DNA of 64,000 nucleotides from CAVTOA01 sp963736285 (GCA_963736285.1 CAVTOA010000003.1:1240001-1304000), one strand, 5' to 3'. Counted from the first letter of the stretch, positions 45,947 to 55,800 are shown. The notes: generated by a model not told the origin, from the letters alone. Program-made: numbers and translations.

Positions 45947-47803
45947 ATGTCGCTTACTGCCCGCGATGATTTGCGCAATGTCGCCATCGTCGCCCACGTT
46001 GACCATGGCAAGACCACTCTTGTTGACGCCATGCTGTGGCAATCCGGAGCTTTTCGGGCGAATGCCGACGTGAACGACCGAGTCATGGATTCCATGGATC
46101 TTGAGCGCGAGCGTGGCATCACCATTTTGGCGAAGAACACGGCGGTGCTTCACCACGATGCCGCTACGGGCAAAGACGTGACCATCAACATCATCGACAC
46201 CCCCGGTCACGCCGACTTTGGTGGCGAGGTTGAGCGCGGACTGTCCATGGTGGACGGTGTCGTGCTGCTGGTAGACGCGAGCGAGGGCCCGCTGCCGCAG
46301 ACCCGGTTCGTGCTGCGCAAGGCGTTGGAGCTCAAACTGCCGGTGGTGCTGGTCATTAATAAGGTCGACCGTCCCGACGCCCGTATTAAAGAGGTAGTGG
46401 ACGAGACCTACGAGCTGTTCCTGGATCTGGATGCGGACGAGAAGCAAATTGAGTTCCCCATTATTTACGCGAGTGCCAAGGCGGGCCGGGCGAGTCTGAC
46501 CCAGCCGGGCGATGGCGACATGCCAGATAGCCCGAATCTCGAGCCGTTGTTCTCCACCTTGCTCGAGACCGTGCCCGCACCTACCTACGACCCTGAGGCA
46601 CCGCTTCAGGCCCACGTCACCAACTTGGATGCCTCCCCATATTTGGGCCGGCTCGCGTTGTGCCGTGTCCACAACGGACAGATCAGCAAGGGCCAGCAAG
46701 TGGCATGGTGCCGGCGGGATGGTTCTGTCGCTCGAGTCAAGATCGTCGAGATGTTGATGACGGAGGCGCTCGATCGGGTCTCGGTGGAGCATGCCGGTCC
46801 TGGCGACATTATTGCTATTGCTGGCATTGAGGAGATCACCATCGGCGAGACATTGGCCGATGCGGAAGATCCCCGTCCGCTCCCCGTCATCACGGTGGAT
46901 GAGCCCAGCATCTCCATGACGATCGGCATCAATACGTCACCGTTGGCGGGCAAATCGGGCAAGAAGCTCACGGCGCGGTTGGTGAAGAACCGCCTCGATG
47001 CCGAGACCGTCGGCAACGTCAGCATTCGCGTGCTGCCGACTGAGCGTCCCGATACCTGGGAGGTGCAGGGTCGTGGAGAACTGCAACTGGCCATCCTGGT
47101 GGAGCTCATGCGTCGGGAAGGCTTCGAGCTGACGATCGGCAAGCCGCAGGTGGTCACCCGCCAGATAGATGGCACGTTGTGTGAGCCGGCAGAGCGCCTC
47201 ACTATCGATGTGCCGGAAGACTATGTCGGGGTGGTGACCCAGCTGCTCGGTTTGCGTAAAGGCCGCATGGAGCAGATGGTCAATCACGGTACGGGCTGGG
47301 TTCGGATGGAGTACCACGTGCCGGCCCGAGGGCTTATCGGTTTTCGCACCGAGTTCTTGACCGAGACTCGCGGCACCGGGTTGCTACACCATGTTTTCGA
47401 CGGTTATGAGCCGTGGGTGGGGGAGCTGCGTACCCGTCCCAGTGGGTCGTTGGTTGCCGACCGCAAAGGCATGGTGACTGGCTACGCACTCTTCAATTTG
47501 CAGGAGCGGGGAACCATGTTCGTCGCCCCGGGCGTCGAGGTGTACGAGGGCATGATCGTGGGCGAGAATGCGCGTGCCGACGACATGGACGTCAACCCCA
47601 CAAAGGAAAAGAAGCTCACCAACATGCGCTCGTCGACGGGTGATGAGTTAGAGCGGCTCGTGCCCCCACGGACGCCAAGCCTGGACCAGGCGTTGGAGTT
47701 TTGTCGCGAAGACGAGTGTGTGGAAGTGACACCCGACGAGGTCAGGCTGCGCAAAGTTATTTTGCCGGCACAAGATCGGGCAAAACGGAAAACCAATAAA
47801 TGA
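45947..47803 (+). CDS. typA: Ribosome-associated GTPase TypA/BipA
   Basis: 618 residues. An EF-G-like translational GTPase: G1 AHVDHGKTTLVDAML near residue 15, G2 region RERGITILAKNTAV, G3 DTPGHADFGGEVERG, G4 NKVDRPDAR. The C-terminal half has the BipA-specific LIGFRTEFLTETRGTGLL and GEQARADDMDVN-like block (here VGENARADDMDVNPTKEKK). Helps ribosome assembly and stress adaptation. Corresponds to Rv1165 in the mycobacterial order. Confidence 0.96.
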   Translation: MSLTARDDLRNVAIVAHVDHGKTTLVDAMLWQSGAFRANADVNDRVMDSMDLERERGITILAKNTAVLHHDAATGKDVTINIIDTPGHADFGGEVERGLSMVDGVVLLVDASEGPLPQTRFVLRKALELKLPVVLVINKVDRPDARIKEVVDETYELFLDLDADEKQIEFPIIYASAKAGRASLTQPGDGDMPDSPNLEPLFSTLLETVPAPTYDPEAPLQAHVTNLDASPYLGRLALCRVHNGQISKGQQVAWCRRDGSVARVKIVEMLMTEALDRVSVEHAGPGDIIAIAGIEEITIGETLADAEDPRPLPVITVDEPSISMTIGINTSPLAGKSGKKLTARLVKNRLDAETVGNVSIRVLPTERPDTWEVQGRGELQLAILVELMRREGFELTIGKPQVVTRQIDGTLCEPAERLTIDVPEDYVGVVTQLLGLRKGRMEQMVNHGTGWVRMEYHVPARGLIGFRTEFLTETRGTGLLHHVFDGYEPWVGELRTRPSGSLVADRKGMVTGYALFNLQERGTMFVAPGVEVYEGMIVGENARADDMDVNPTKEKKLTNMRSSTGDELERLVPPRTPSLDQALEFCREDECVEVTPDEVRLRKVILPAQDRAKRKTNK

Positions 47804-47995
47804 GCTATGTTCGCTTGATGTAAGGCTTAGCGAACAGGTGGATAACAGTCTGGTTGCAGGCTGTGGCGGCGTGTTGTAGCAATTCGTACCCCCACGTAGG
47901 AATAATGGCATCGCACTTATCTGTGCGGTCCATTACGCCCCCCATTTCGGTGTTTTCTCCTTGCCGTGGGGCTTTCCATATGAAAGGGGCCGGGC

Positions 47996-49606
47996 ATGCG
48001 CGTTGCTATTAAGCGCGGAGCGATGCTCGTTGCCGTCGGAGTCGCTGCTGCGTTGACGTTGGTCGCTTGTGGCAATAACTCAAAAGACGGCACCGTGGTC
48101 TACGCCGGCGAACCGCAAAACCCTCTCATTCCGGGAGCAACGAATGAGAACCTGGGTGGCCGGGTTGTCAATGAATTGTTTGTCGGATTGGTCGCGTATA
48201 AACCTGATAGCACTCCTTATAACGCCAATGCCGCATCGATCACCACTGATGATGCAAAGGTCTACAAGGTCACACTTAAAAAGAATTGGAAATTCCACGA
48301 CGGCACCCCAGTAAAAGCAAAAAATTATGTAGATGCCTGGAATTACACTGCAAACGCTGATCACGGATACACCAATGCGCCATTCCTCGCGCAAATTGCG
48401 GGTTATGACGACATCCACCCCGCAGCGGTCACTGGCCCAGATGGAAAGCCACAGCAGCCAAAGGCGAAGACCGATAAACTCACCGGATTGCAAGTAACGG
48501 GCGACTACACCTTCACCGTCACACTCAAGCAGCCATTTGGTGAGTTCACCACCATGCTGGGTTACCGCGCATTCGCTCCCATGCCGGATTCGTTCTACAA
48601 GGATCCGAAGAAGTTCGGGCAGAACCCCGTGGGCGATGGTCCATATAAGTTCTCCAGCTGGGACCACGAAAACAAAATAGTGCTTAAGCGGAACGATGAT
48701 TATAAAGGCACGGACAAAGGCAAGTCGGAGAAGCTCACCTTCAAGATGTACAAGAAGATCGACACGGCATACAACGACGTGAAAAGCGATAACCTCGCCA
48801 TTGCCGAGCAGGTGCCGACGCAAAAGTTGGGGGTATACAAAAAAGATTTCCCCAATCGCGCGTTGAACATTAAGTACGGTGGTATTCAAACCGTCACGTT
48901 CCCGATGTACGACAAGAAGTTCGCCAATGCTGATGTCCGCAAGGCCATCTCGATGGCGGTCGATCGGGCGGCGATCTCTAAGACGGTGTTCCAGGACACC
49001 CGTGCACCGGCCGATGGCATGGTCGCGCCCGTTGTTCCGGGTTACGCCAAGAACCAATGTGGAGAGACATGCACGTATAACGCCGACAAAGCGAAGCAGC
49101 TACTCCAGAAAGGTGGCGGATTCCAGGGCACGCTTACCATCTCCTACAACGTTGATGGTGGACACCAGCGCTGGGTCGACGCAACGTGTCAAAGCATTCA
49201 GAACACGCTGGGCATAAAGTGCGAAGGCAAGCCATATTCGGACTTTGGCAAAATGCGAACTGACATTCAACAGCACAAGATGGATGGCCTGTTTAGCTCC
49301 GGGTGGCAGATGGATTACCCGAGCATTGAGAACTTCCTCACTCCGATTGTGCGGACTGATGGCTCGGCAAACGACGGCGTTTACAGCAACGCGGATGTGG
49401 ACGCGGCACTGAGCAAGGCCGACGCCACAGTAGATAAGAACGCTCGGTTCCAGTTGTACCAACAGGCAGAAAAGCTGGCGCTCAACGACATGCCAGTGAT
49501 TCCACTGTGGAATATGAGTCGACAAGGTGTCTTCTCGAATGATGTGAAGGGCGCCACACTCACGGCGTTTGGTTTGCCGGATTACAACGCAATCCAACCA
49601 AAGTAA
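47996..49606 (+). CDS. oppA: Oligopeptide ABC transporter substrate-binding lipoprotein
   Basis: 536 residues. The signal peptide ends in a lipobox, LTLVAC, so the mature protein is lipid-anchored outside the membrane. It is a family 5 solute-binding protein: FHDGTPVKAKNYVDAWNY, the region KPDNxxx replaced by YNANAASITTDDAKVYKV, NPVGDGPYKFSSWDHE and DVRKAISMAVDRAAI. Binds peptides for the OppBCDF importer that follows. ATG 47996 has AAAGGGGCCGGGC upstream. Confidence 0.93.
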   Translation: MRVAIKRGAMLVAVGVAAALTLVACGNNSKDGTVVYAGEPQNPLIPGATNENLGGRVVNELFVGLVAYKPDSTPYNANAASITTDDAKVYKVTLKKNWKFHDGTPVKAKNYVDAWNYTANADHGYTNAPFLAQIAGYDDIHPAAVTGPDGKPQQPKAKTDKLTGLQVTGDYTFTVTLKQPFGEFTTMLGYRAFAPMPDSFYKDPKKFGQNPVGDGPYKFSSWDHENKIVLKRNDDYKGTDKGKSEKLTFKMYKKIDTAYNDVKSDNLAIAEQVPTQKLGVYKKDFPNRALNIKYGGIQTVTFPMYDKKFANADVRKAISMAVDRAAISKTVFQDTRAPADGMVAPVVPGYAKNQCGETCTYNADKAKQLLQKGGGFQGTLTISYNVDGGHQRWVDATCQSIQNTLGIKCEGKPYSDFGKMRTDIQQHKMDGLFSSGWQMDYPSIENFLTPIVRTDGSANDGVYSNADVDAALSKADATVDKNARFQLYQQAEKLALNDMPVIPLWNMSRQGVFSNDVKGATLTAFGLPDYNAIQPK

Positions 49607-49625
49607 CGATGGCAAGAAGGGATAA

Positions 49626-49664
49626 AGAGAGTCTGCCGAGTGTCGATTACTCGGCAGACTCTCT
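49626..49664 (+). terminator. 15-bp stem between oppA and oppB
   Basis: AGAGAGTCTGCCGAG pairs perfectly with 49650-49664 around a 9-base loop. Position directly after oppA inside the operon suggests partial termination or protection of the oppA message, giving more binding protein than permease. Confidence 0.75.
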
Positions 49665-49772
49665 ACTTTGGGCAAAATTGACGCGGATCGGCTGGCGGCA
49701 CTCAGGCTTATAGCCCGTATTTATAATCCCTGTGCGCCACAACAGACCAAGTCTGTCCACCTGGGAGGGTTG

Positions 49773-50700
49773 ATGGGGCGCTACACGTTGCGGCGGTTGC
49801 TGCAGATGATCCCCGTCGTGATAGGCACGACGTTTTTAATCTATTGGCTGGTCTGGAGCTTGCCGGGTGATCCTTTTGCTGGGCGATGTGGGGACAGGCC
49901 GTGCCCCGATTCCTATATCGCCGCGATGCGGGACCAATACAATTTGAACGATCCACTGCCGGTGCAGTATGGCAAATACATGTGGAATCTACTGCACGGC
50001 AATTTTGGTGAAACGTTTAGCGGTGCACCGGTCAATGAGATTTTGCAGAACACATTGCCGACAACCCTTCGGCTCGCCTTTGTCGCACTGGTGATTGAAG
50101 GGCTCATCGGGATAGTGGCAGGTGTTGTCACGGGCCTTCGCCGAAATGGCTTCCTCGACAACCTGGTTCTTGTCTCTACCTTGTTTTTGATTGCGCTTCC
50201 GGTATTCGTGACTGGCTATGCGCTCCAATACGTATTTAGCGTGCAATTCCACATCGTTAATCCCTCGGTCTCTGGTGATGCTCCTTGGATCGGAATTGAT
50301 ATTGCCGGGGTTCGTGCTGGGAAGCGTCTCTATGGCATATATCGCCAGGCTGACGCGCGGAAGTATCGCCGAAAACGCTCGCGCGGATTTTGTCCGGACC
50401 GCGGTTTCTAAAGGCCTTACCCGGCGCCGAGTAGTGGGGGTGCACCTCTTACGCAACTCTCTCATTCCCGTAGTCACATTTTTAGGAACAGATCTCGGCG
50501 CTCTTATGGGCGGTGCGATCGTCACTGAAGGAATATTCAATATTAATGGCATTGGAGGGGAGATCTTCCGGGCCGTTCAGAGCCACGAATCGGGCACGGT
50601 CGTTCCCATCGTGACAATTCTGGTGCTGGCGTATTTGCTGATAAACCTCATCGTTGATCTGCTGTATGCGGCGTTGGATCCAAGGATTCGCTATGAGTGA
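49773..50700 (+). pseudogene. oppB: Oligopeptide ABC permease OppB, one frameshift
   Basis: Membrane permease with about six helices. ATG 49773 (GGGAGG upstream) starts MGRYTLRRLLQMIPVVIGTT. The frame runs to NPSVSGDAPW, where an extra base near 50291 moves the rest to another frame: SELILPGFVLGSVSMAYIAR, VSKGLTRRRVVGVHLLRNSL (EAA loop) and the end ALDPRIRYE. The neighbours oppC, oppD and oppF are intact, which argues for a sequence error or a very recent lesion. Confidence 0.9.
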
Positions 50701-51664
50701 TCCCTCTATGTTGTCTAGCCAGGTATCCACCGATGCCCACGAGGTAGCGGGAATACCGCCCAAAGACGATAAGCCAACCCCTAAAAAAGAACGGGTAGGC
50801 GGTCTGTGGTCGGATGCTTGGTACGACCTGAAGCGCAAACCATTGTTTTGGGTGTCGAGCTGTTTCATTTTGTTTTTCGTCACCATGGCTGTTTTCCCGC
50901 AACTTTTCACCTCTAAGGATCCTCATTACGGGGACATCAAGTGTTGCGCCTATGTCAGGCCTAATTCACATGCTTGGTTTGGCTATGACGGCCTGGGCCA
51001 AGACATTTATGCGCGTGCCATTTACGGAGCCCGACCCACCTTGCTCGTCGGATTCGCTTCGGTGATTGGTGTGGTGCTCATAGGTGGCACCTTTGGCATG
51101 CTCGCAGGATATTTCGGTGGGTGGATGGATGCGGTGCTGTCGCGTATCGGCGATATTTTCTTCGGACTTCCGTTTATTCTCGGTGCGATTGTGGTGCTGT
51201 CGACATTCCGTAATCCGCTCCACCCCGGAGGATCCGTCAAGATCATTTCGTTGGTAGTGCTCGCGATTGTCGGCTTGTCGTGGCCACAATTCGCGCGCAT
51301 CATGCGCTCTTCGGTGATCTCCACCAAGCAGGCTGATTACGTGCAAGCGGCTAAAGCATTAGGTGCGAGCCACAGCAGGATCATTTTTCGACATTTGTTG
51401 CCTAACGCGATTGCACCATTGATCGTGATGGCGACCATTGCGCTGGGTGTCTATATCGGCGCGGAGGCAACACTTTCCTATTTGGGGATCGGCTTGCAAG
51501 CACCGGTGGTCTCGTGGGGCGTCATGATTAATGAAGCCCAGGAAGACATAAGCCGCGGAATTTACATCTTGTTATTCCCTGCGGCGTTCCTGACGGCGGC
51601 GGTGTTGAGTTTCGTCATGTTGGGCGATGCTATTCGCGAAGCACTCGACCCAAAGCTGCACTGA
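50693..51664 (+). CDS. oppC: Oligopeptide ABC permease OppC
   Basis: 323 residues. ATG 50693 overlaps the oppB stop. A polar N-terminus precedes the first helix (PLFWVSSCFILFFVTMAVF). The large periplasmic loop contains HAWFGYDGLGQDIYARAIYG, and the EAA motif is in QAAKALGASHSRIIFRHLLP. The end LGDAIREALDPKL is family-typical. Forms the channel with OppB. Confidence 0.94.
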   Translation: MSDPSMLSSQVSTDAHEVAGIPPKDDKPTPKKERVGGLWSDAWYDLKRKPLFWVSSCFILFFVTMAVFPQLFTSKDPHYGDIKCCAYVRPNSHAWFGYDGLGQDIYARAIYGARPTLLVGFASVIGVVLIGGTFGMLAGYFGGWMDAVLSRIGDIFFGLPFILGAIVVLSTFRNPLHPGGSVKIISLVVLAIVGLSWPQFARIMRSSVISTKQADYVQAAKALGASHSRIIFRHLLPNAIAPLIVMATIALGVYIGAEATLSYLGIGLQAPVVSWGVMINEAQEDISRGIYILLFPAAFLTAAVLSFVMLGDAIREALDPKLH

Positions 51665-51673
51665 GGAGGCTTC

Positions 51674-52762
51674 ATGGCAGACAGCGGACGTTCGTCGACA
51701 TTGGAGGCCCCCTTGCCCGAATCGACACGGGTCTCATTGCCGGTGCCGCATGCGCGGCAAGCGCCAATAGAGAGGAACGACAAGCCAGAGCACTTACTCG
51801 AAGTCGACGATTTGTTTGTGGAGTTCCGTACTCGAGACGGTGTGGCAAAGGCGATCAATGGCGTCAGCTATCACGTGGATGCCGGCGAGACTCTCGCGGT
51901 GTTGGGGGAATCCGGTTCCGGCAAGAGTGTCACCGCACAAACCATCATGGGGATTTTGGATACACCTCCCGGTTTTGTCACTGGAGGCGAGATCCGCTTC
52001 AAGGGTCGCGATTTATTGAAAATGACCTCGGAACAGCGTCGCAAAATCCGTGGCACGGGAATCTCTATGGTTTTCCAGGACGCGCTTTCGGCGCTTAACC
52101 CGGTATTCACGGTGGGGTTCCAAATTGCGGAATTGTTCCGTAAACGCCTGGGATTAGGCCGCTCGGAGTCCCGCAAACGCGCTATTGAATTGCTAGACCA
52201 AGTGCGCATTCCGCATGCCAAAGAAAGGGTGCGCAGTTACCCGCACGAATTCTCCGGCGGCATGCGGCAACGGGTCATGATCGCCATGTCATTGGCGCTT
52301 GACCCCGAGGTACTCATCGCTGACGAGCCCACTACGGCGCTCGATGTCACGGTGCAGGCTCAAATTATGGACTTGCTTGCCGACTTGCGACGAGAGCGTC
52401 ACATGGGGCTGATTCTGATCACCCACGACTTGGGTGTGGTGGCAGATGTCGCCGATCGCATCGCGGTGATGTACGCGGGCAAAATTGTGGAGGCGTCGGA
52501 TGTATTTCCGCTGTACCGCAATCCCTGCCATCCGTACACAATTGGTCTTTTGGAGTCGATTCCACGGCTCGACCTTAAGGGCCAGGAGCTCTCCACCATT
52601 AAAGGGTTGCCGCCGAGCCTGGTGCATATTCCCAGTGGCTGCGCGTTTCATCCCCGATGCCCAATGGCGCAAGAAATTTGCAAAACCACAGAGCCACCAT
52701 TGCTTGACTTGGGTGGCCGCACCAGCAGGTGTCATTTCGCCCGGGACCTCATTGAAAGCTAG
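51674..52762 (+). CDS. oppD: Oligopeptide ABC ATPase OppD
   Basis: 362 residues. Walker A GESGSGKSVTAQ near 87, signature FSGGMRQRVMIAMSLALDP, Walker B VLIADEPTTALD, His switch ITHDLGVVADVADR. The C-terminal oligopeptide/dipeptide domain has HIPSGCAFHPRCPMAQEIC with cysteines that may hold a cluster. The extended N-terminus (about 45 residues) is polar. An RBS (GAGGAGG) lies before ATG 51674. Confidence 0.95.
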   Translation: MADSGRSSTLEAPLPESTRVSLPVPHARQAPIERNDKPEHLLEVDDLFVEFRTRDGVAKAINGVSYHVDAGETLAVLGESGSGKSVTAQTIMGILDTPPGFVTGGEIRFKGRDLLKMTSEQRRKIRGTGISMVFQDALSALNPVFTVGFQIAELFRKRLGLGRSESRKRAIELLDQVRIPHAKERVRSYPHEFSGGMRQRVMIAMSLALDPEVLIADEPTTALDVTVQAQIMDLLADLRRERHMGLILITHDLGVVADVADRIAVMYAGKIVEASDVFPLYRNPCHPYTIGLLESIPRLDLKGQELSTIKGLPPSLVHIPSGCAFHPRCPMAQEICKTTEPPLLDLGGRTSRCHFARDLIES

Positions 52763-52795
52763 CTGTGAGTAATGGCTGGCGTGCTAACACTGTTC

Positions 52796-52839
52796 GACCG
52801 GTGAGATTCTCGCGGAAACGCCCAGAAAACGACCGGTCA
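52796..52839. repeat. TGACCGGT-family palindrome between oppD and oppF
   Basis: Starts GACCGGTGAGATTCTCGC, has the GGAAACGCC loop and ends GACCGGTCA. The arms are only partly complementary in the middle. Located within the operon; the strong oppF ribosome site follows 15 bp later. Confidence 0.8.
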
Positions 52840-52864
52840 TTGTGAAGAAAGGAGGTGATCGGCG

Positions 52865-53878
52865 ATGGCGGAAACGATTTTGCGGGTCACCGATCTGGTC
52901 AAGCACTTCCCGATCACCCGGGGTGTGGTGTTTCGGCGCACCATTGGGCATATTCGTGCGGTCGATGGGGTGTCATTCTCGCTGCATAAGGGCGAAACAT
53001 TGGGCGTAGTGGGTGAGTCGGGCTGCGGCAAGTCCACATTGGCCCGGGTGCTGATGAGCCTGGAGCAAGCCACTGAAGGCCAGGTGCGCTATCACGACAA
53101 AGACATCACACACATTTCTGGTTCGGCATTGCGCCGGGTGCGACGCAACATACAGCTGGTCATGCAGGATCCCTACACGTCGTTGAATCCGCGCATGACG
53201 GTCGGTGACTTGGTGGGGGAGCCTTTCCAGATTCATCCCGAGGTGGCGCCTAAGCGCAGCCGCCGGCAAAAGGTGCAAGAACTACTGGAAGTGGTGGGGC
53301 TTAATCCCGAGCACATCAATCGATACCCGCACCAGTTTTCTGGTGGGCAACGTCAACGTATTGGTATTGCCCGGGCGTTGGCGCTACGGCCCGAGATCAT
53401 TATCTGTGACGAGCCAGTATCTGCATTGGACGTTTCCATCCAAGCGCAGGTAATGAATTTGCTGGAAAAACTGCAGACTGAATTTGATATGTCGTACATC
53501 TTTATCGCCCACGATTTGTCGGTCGTGCGGCACATCGCGGATCGCGTCGCGGTGATGTATCTCGGCAAAATTGTGGAGACCGGCACCGAAGAGCAGATCT
53601 ACGGCCGTCCGACGCATCCTTATACCCAGGCGTTGCTCTCGGCTGTGCCGGTGCCGGATCCGCATAGTCGGCAGAACAAGACGATCATTCGGCTCGAGGG
53701 TGATGTGCCGAGCCCGGCGAATCCGCCCTCTGGTTGTAGGTTCCGCACGCGGTGCTGGAAGGCGCAGGAGATCTGTTCGGTCGAAGAGCCCGCACTGATT
53801 GCTCGGGGAGACGATCACCCTAGCGCCTGTCATTTTGCGGAGCGGCGGGAAATCGTGGTCGCACAAGAGGCCTCTTAG
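52865..53878 (+). CDS. oppF: Oligopeptide ABC ATPase OppF
   Basis: 337 residues. Walker A GESGCGKSTLARVL near 53, signature FSGGQRQRIGIARALAL, Walker B IIICDEPVSALD, His switch FIAHDLSVVRHIADR. The C-terminal domain has PSGCRFRTRCWKAQEIC. The start is set by AAAGGAGGTGATC, an almost full match to the 16S anti-Shine-Dalgarno, about 9 bases upstream of the ATG. The strong site may compensate for the palindrome that splits it from oppD. Confidence 0.95.
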   Translation: MAETILRVTDLVKHFPITRGVVFRRTIGHIRAVDGVSFSLHKGETLGVVGESGCGKSTLARVLMSLEQATEGQVRYHDKDITHISGSALRRVRRNIQLVMQDPYTSLNPRMTVGDLVGEPFQIHPEVAPKRSRRQKVQELLEVVGLNPEHINRYPHQFSGGQRQRIGIARALALRPEIIICDEPVSALDVSIQAQVMNLLEKLQTEFDMSYIFIAHDLSVVRHIADRVAVMYLGKIVETGTEEQIYGRPTHPYTQALLSAVPVPDPHSRQNKTIIRLEGDVPSPANPPSGCRFRTRCWKAQEICSVEEPALIARGDDHPSACHFAERREIVVAQEAS

Positions 53879-53965
53879 AGTGCGTTAAGAGTTCACGAAG
53901 TTTGATTTCTGACAGACTGTAGTGCATCTTTCGAGAGTGTCACAGCGACTAGGCATACTGGTGCG

Positions 53966-54313
53966 GTGACTGTCTCTTCAGAATTCGGGCTGCCGTCCCG
54001 TTGGGCGACCGTAGAGCGCCGTTTGCCAGAGAACCTGGCCGATCTATGCGGGCCGAATTCCGGCGTAGTGTCGCTGCCGTTGCATTTAGTGTGGTCTGGT
54101 ATAGCAGAATTTAACTTGGACGACCGGAATCTGCTATTAAGCTTTTATCGAACGCTGATCAATGTCGGGCAACGTGGCGATATGGCCCGTTATTTAAATA
54201 GAGAATTACTGCAACAAGAATGGCCGACGTTGCGAATGTTAGTAGCTCGCCCATTAAGGGAAGCTTGGGAGGCGCATTTTCCGGCACTGGGTTTTGGCTA
54301 TGAAGCTAAATAG
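53966..54313 (+). CDS. AbiE-like partner protein (antitoxin side), upstream of a gutted AbiEii toxin
   Basis: 115 residues. PSRWATVERRLPENLADLCG, VVSLPLHLVWSG and MARYLNRELLQQEWPTLRML match, from memory, the small gene that precedes AbiEii-like nucleotidyltransferase genes in actinobacteria. Function unproven; presumed antitoxin or regulator. GTG 53966. The stop overlaps the next start by 14 bp. Lower GC than oppF. Confidence 0.7.
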   Translation: MTVSSEFGLPSRWATVERRLPENLADLCGPNSGVVSLPLHLVWSGIAEFNLDDRNLLLSFYRTLINVGQRGDMARYLNRELLQQEWPTLRMLVARPLREAWEAHFPALGFGYEAK

Positions 54314-54734
54314 TCTTCATCGTCGACTTTTGGAAATCGATCTCCTCAAGGAGGCGCTGGGAGCTCCGCCCATGCTAATGGATGTAGGCCCCGTCCTAGG
54401 ATTGGAAGACTCGGTCGGGCTCAAGGTGCGCGCATTGCATGATCGAGGAATGGCCCGGGACTTTATCGATATCCATGCGTCGAAAAGATACTTTTCAGAA
54501 AGAGAAATGGAGCAGCTAGGCGCTCGCCATGATGACGAGTTCTCGCTAGAAGAATTAGCGGATCGCCTGGGCGGGATCCAATTTATAAACGATATCGAAT
54601 TTCTTGCCTACGGAACTACTGCGGAAGACATATCTGCGATTCGTCACTGGTCACTAGATTGGCAAACTGATATCTCTGAACGCATTGCGGAAGAACGTGC
54701 TGTGAACAACTCACTCGACGAATTGTTTGATTAG
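54300..54734 (+). pseudogene. AbiEii/AbiGii-like toxin lacking its nucleotidyltransferase core
   Basis: 144 residues open from ATG 54300. The N-terminus LHRRLLEI matches the start of the toxin. The next residues (DLLKEALGAPPMLMDVGPVL) already belong to the region after the catalytic core, followed by SVGLKVRALHDRGMARDFID and a C-terminal helical part. The GG-x-DVDL-type metal site is absent, and roughly 100 residues seem deleted without loss of frame. Probably inactive as a toxin but possibly still able to bind its partner. Confidence 0.7.
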
Positions 54735-54735
54735 C

Positions 54736-55692
54736 ATGAAGCCGTTCATATCGCTCCTTTCTGCTCGACGCGTTTTGTTCGTCCATGCGCATCCCGATGA
54801 CGAAACGCTGACTAGCGGCGCCACTATGGCCCGCTATGCGGCGGAGGGCGCGCAAGTCACGCTGGTGACGTGCACCTTGGGCGAGGAGGGCGAGGTGTTC
54901 GTACCCGAACTTTCGGGCCTCGCGGCAGACCAGGCCGATCAGCTGGGTGGCTACCGCTATGCCGAGCTTTCTCGGGCATGCGCGGCGTTAGGTGTCACTG
55001 ATTTTCGGCTTCTGGGTGGCGCCGGGCGGTATCGCGACAGCGGCATGATGGGTTGGGGGAGCAACGACCACCCTCGTAGCTTTTGGCGCGCCGAGCTCAA
55101 CGAGGCAGTCGGTCATCTGGTAGCCGTCATTCGAGAGGTGCGCCCGCACGTCGTGGTCACCTACGACCCATCTGGTCAATATGGACACCCGGATCACCTG
55201 CGGGCACATCGCGTGACCATGGCAGCGGTTGCCCGTGCCGGTAAGCCGCAAGCCTCTGATGCATTGTCAGTCACAGACATAAACGTGGACAGCCAGAACG
55301 CGCCATGGGCGGTGCCCCGAGTGCTGTGGTCGGCCATGCCGCGAAGTCTGGCAGCGGCTGGATTTGCGCGGTTTGCGGCGTCAGGTGGCAATCCCTTGGC
55401 GAACGCAGCCACCGTGGATGAACTGCCGTTCGTGCTGCCCGATGCGCAAATTGAGTTCCGGATCGACGCCAGTGCCTACGGTGAGGCCAAGAAGTCGGCG
55501 ATGGCGGCACACGCTACCCAAGTGCCGGCGGAGTCCTGGATGGCGGTGATGGCGGAGAACTTCGGCATCGAGCCATTGGGAGTCGAGTACTACCGGTTCG
55601 CGGCGACGTCTCCAGATCGCGGACATGGCGTTCGCCAGGGTCCAGCGGTGGTGCCCCTAGACGATCTCTTCGCCGGCCTTACCGTCAGTTAA
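54736..55692 (+). CDS. mshB: GlcNAc-Ins deacetylase of mycothiol biosynthesis
   Basis: 318 residues. Removes acetate from GlcNAc-inositol, the second stage of mycothiol synthesis. Zinc ligands lie in FVHAHPDDETLTSGATMARY near residue 16 and GQYGHPDHLRAHRVT near 150. TLGEEGEV and GGAGRYRDSGMMGW are MshB-specific, distinguishing it from Mca at 8.3 kb. ATG 54736 starts two bases after the preceding stop. The next genes (membrane proteins, fdxA, dapC) are the usual actinobacterial neighbours. Confidence 0.95.
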   Translation: MKPFISLLSARRVLFVHAHPDDETLTSGATMARYAAEGAQVTLVTCTLGEEGEVFVPELSGLAADQADQLGGYRYAELSRACAALGVTDFRLLGGAGRYRDSGMMGWGSNDHPRSFWRAELNEAVGHLVAVIREVRPHVVVTYDPSGQYGHPDHLRAHRVTMAAVARAGKPQASDALSVTDINVDSQNAPWAVPRVLWSAMPRSLAAAGFARFAASGGNPLANAATVDELPFVLPDAQIEFRIDASAYGEAKKSAMAAHATQVPAESWMAVMAENFGIEPLGVEYYRFAATSPDRGHGVRQGPAVVPLDDLFAGLTVS

Positions 55693-55800
55693 AAGGCTAC
55701 TACCTGGGGTTATGCGTTGGGGAAAATGGCGGCTTCTTGTCCACAGAAATGGCCCGCACTCTCCGCTGCGAGTAAAGCGCACTGCTACCGTTTCACATTG

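Noticed and set aside
45710..46792. 360-codon minus-strand frame over the typA 5' half
   Set aside because: Antisense of a highly conserved GTPase; no independent support.
48080..49057. 325-codon minus-strand frame opposite oppA
   Set aside because: Antisense shadow of the binding protein.
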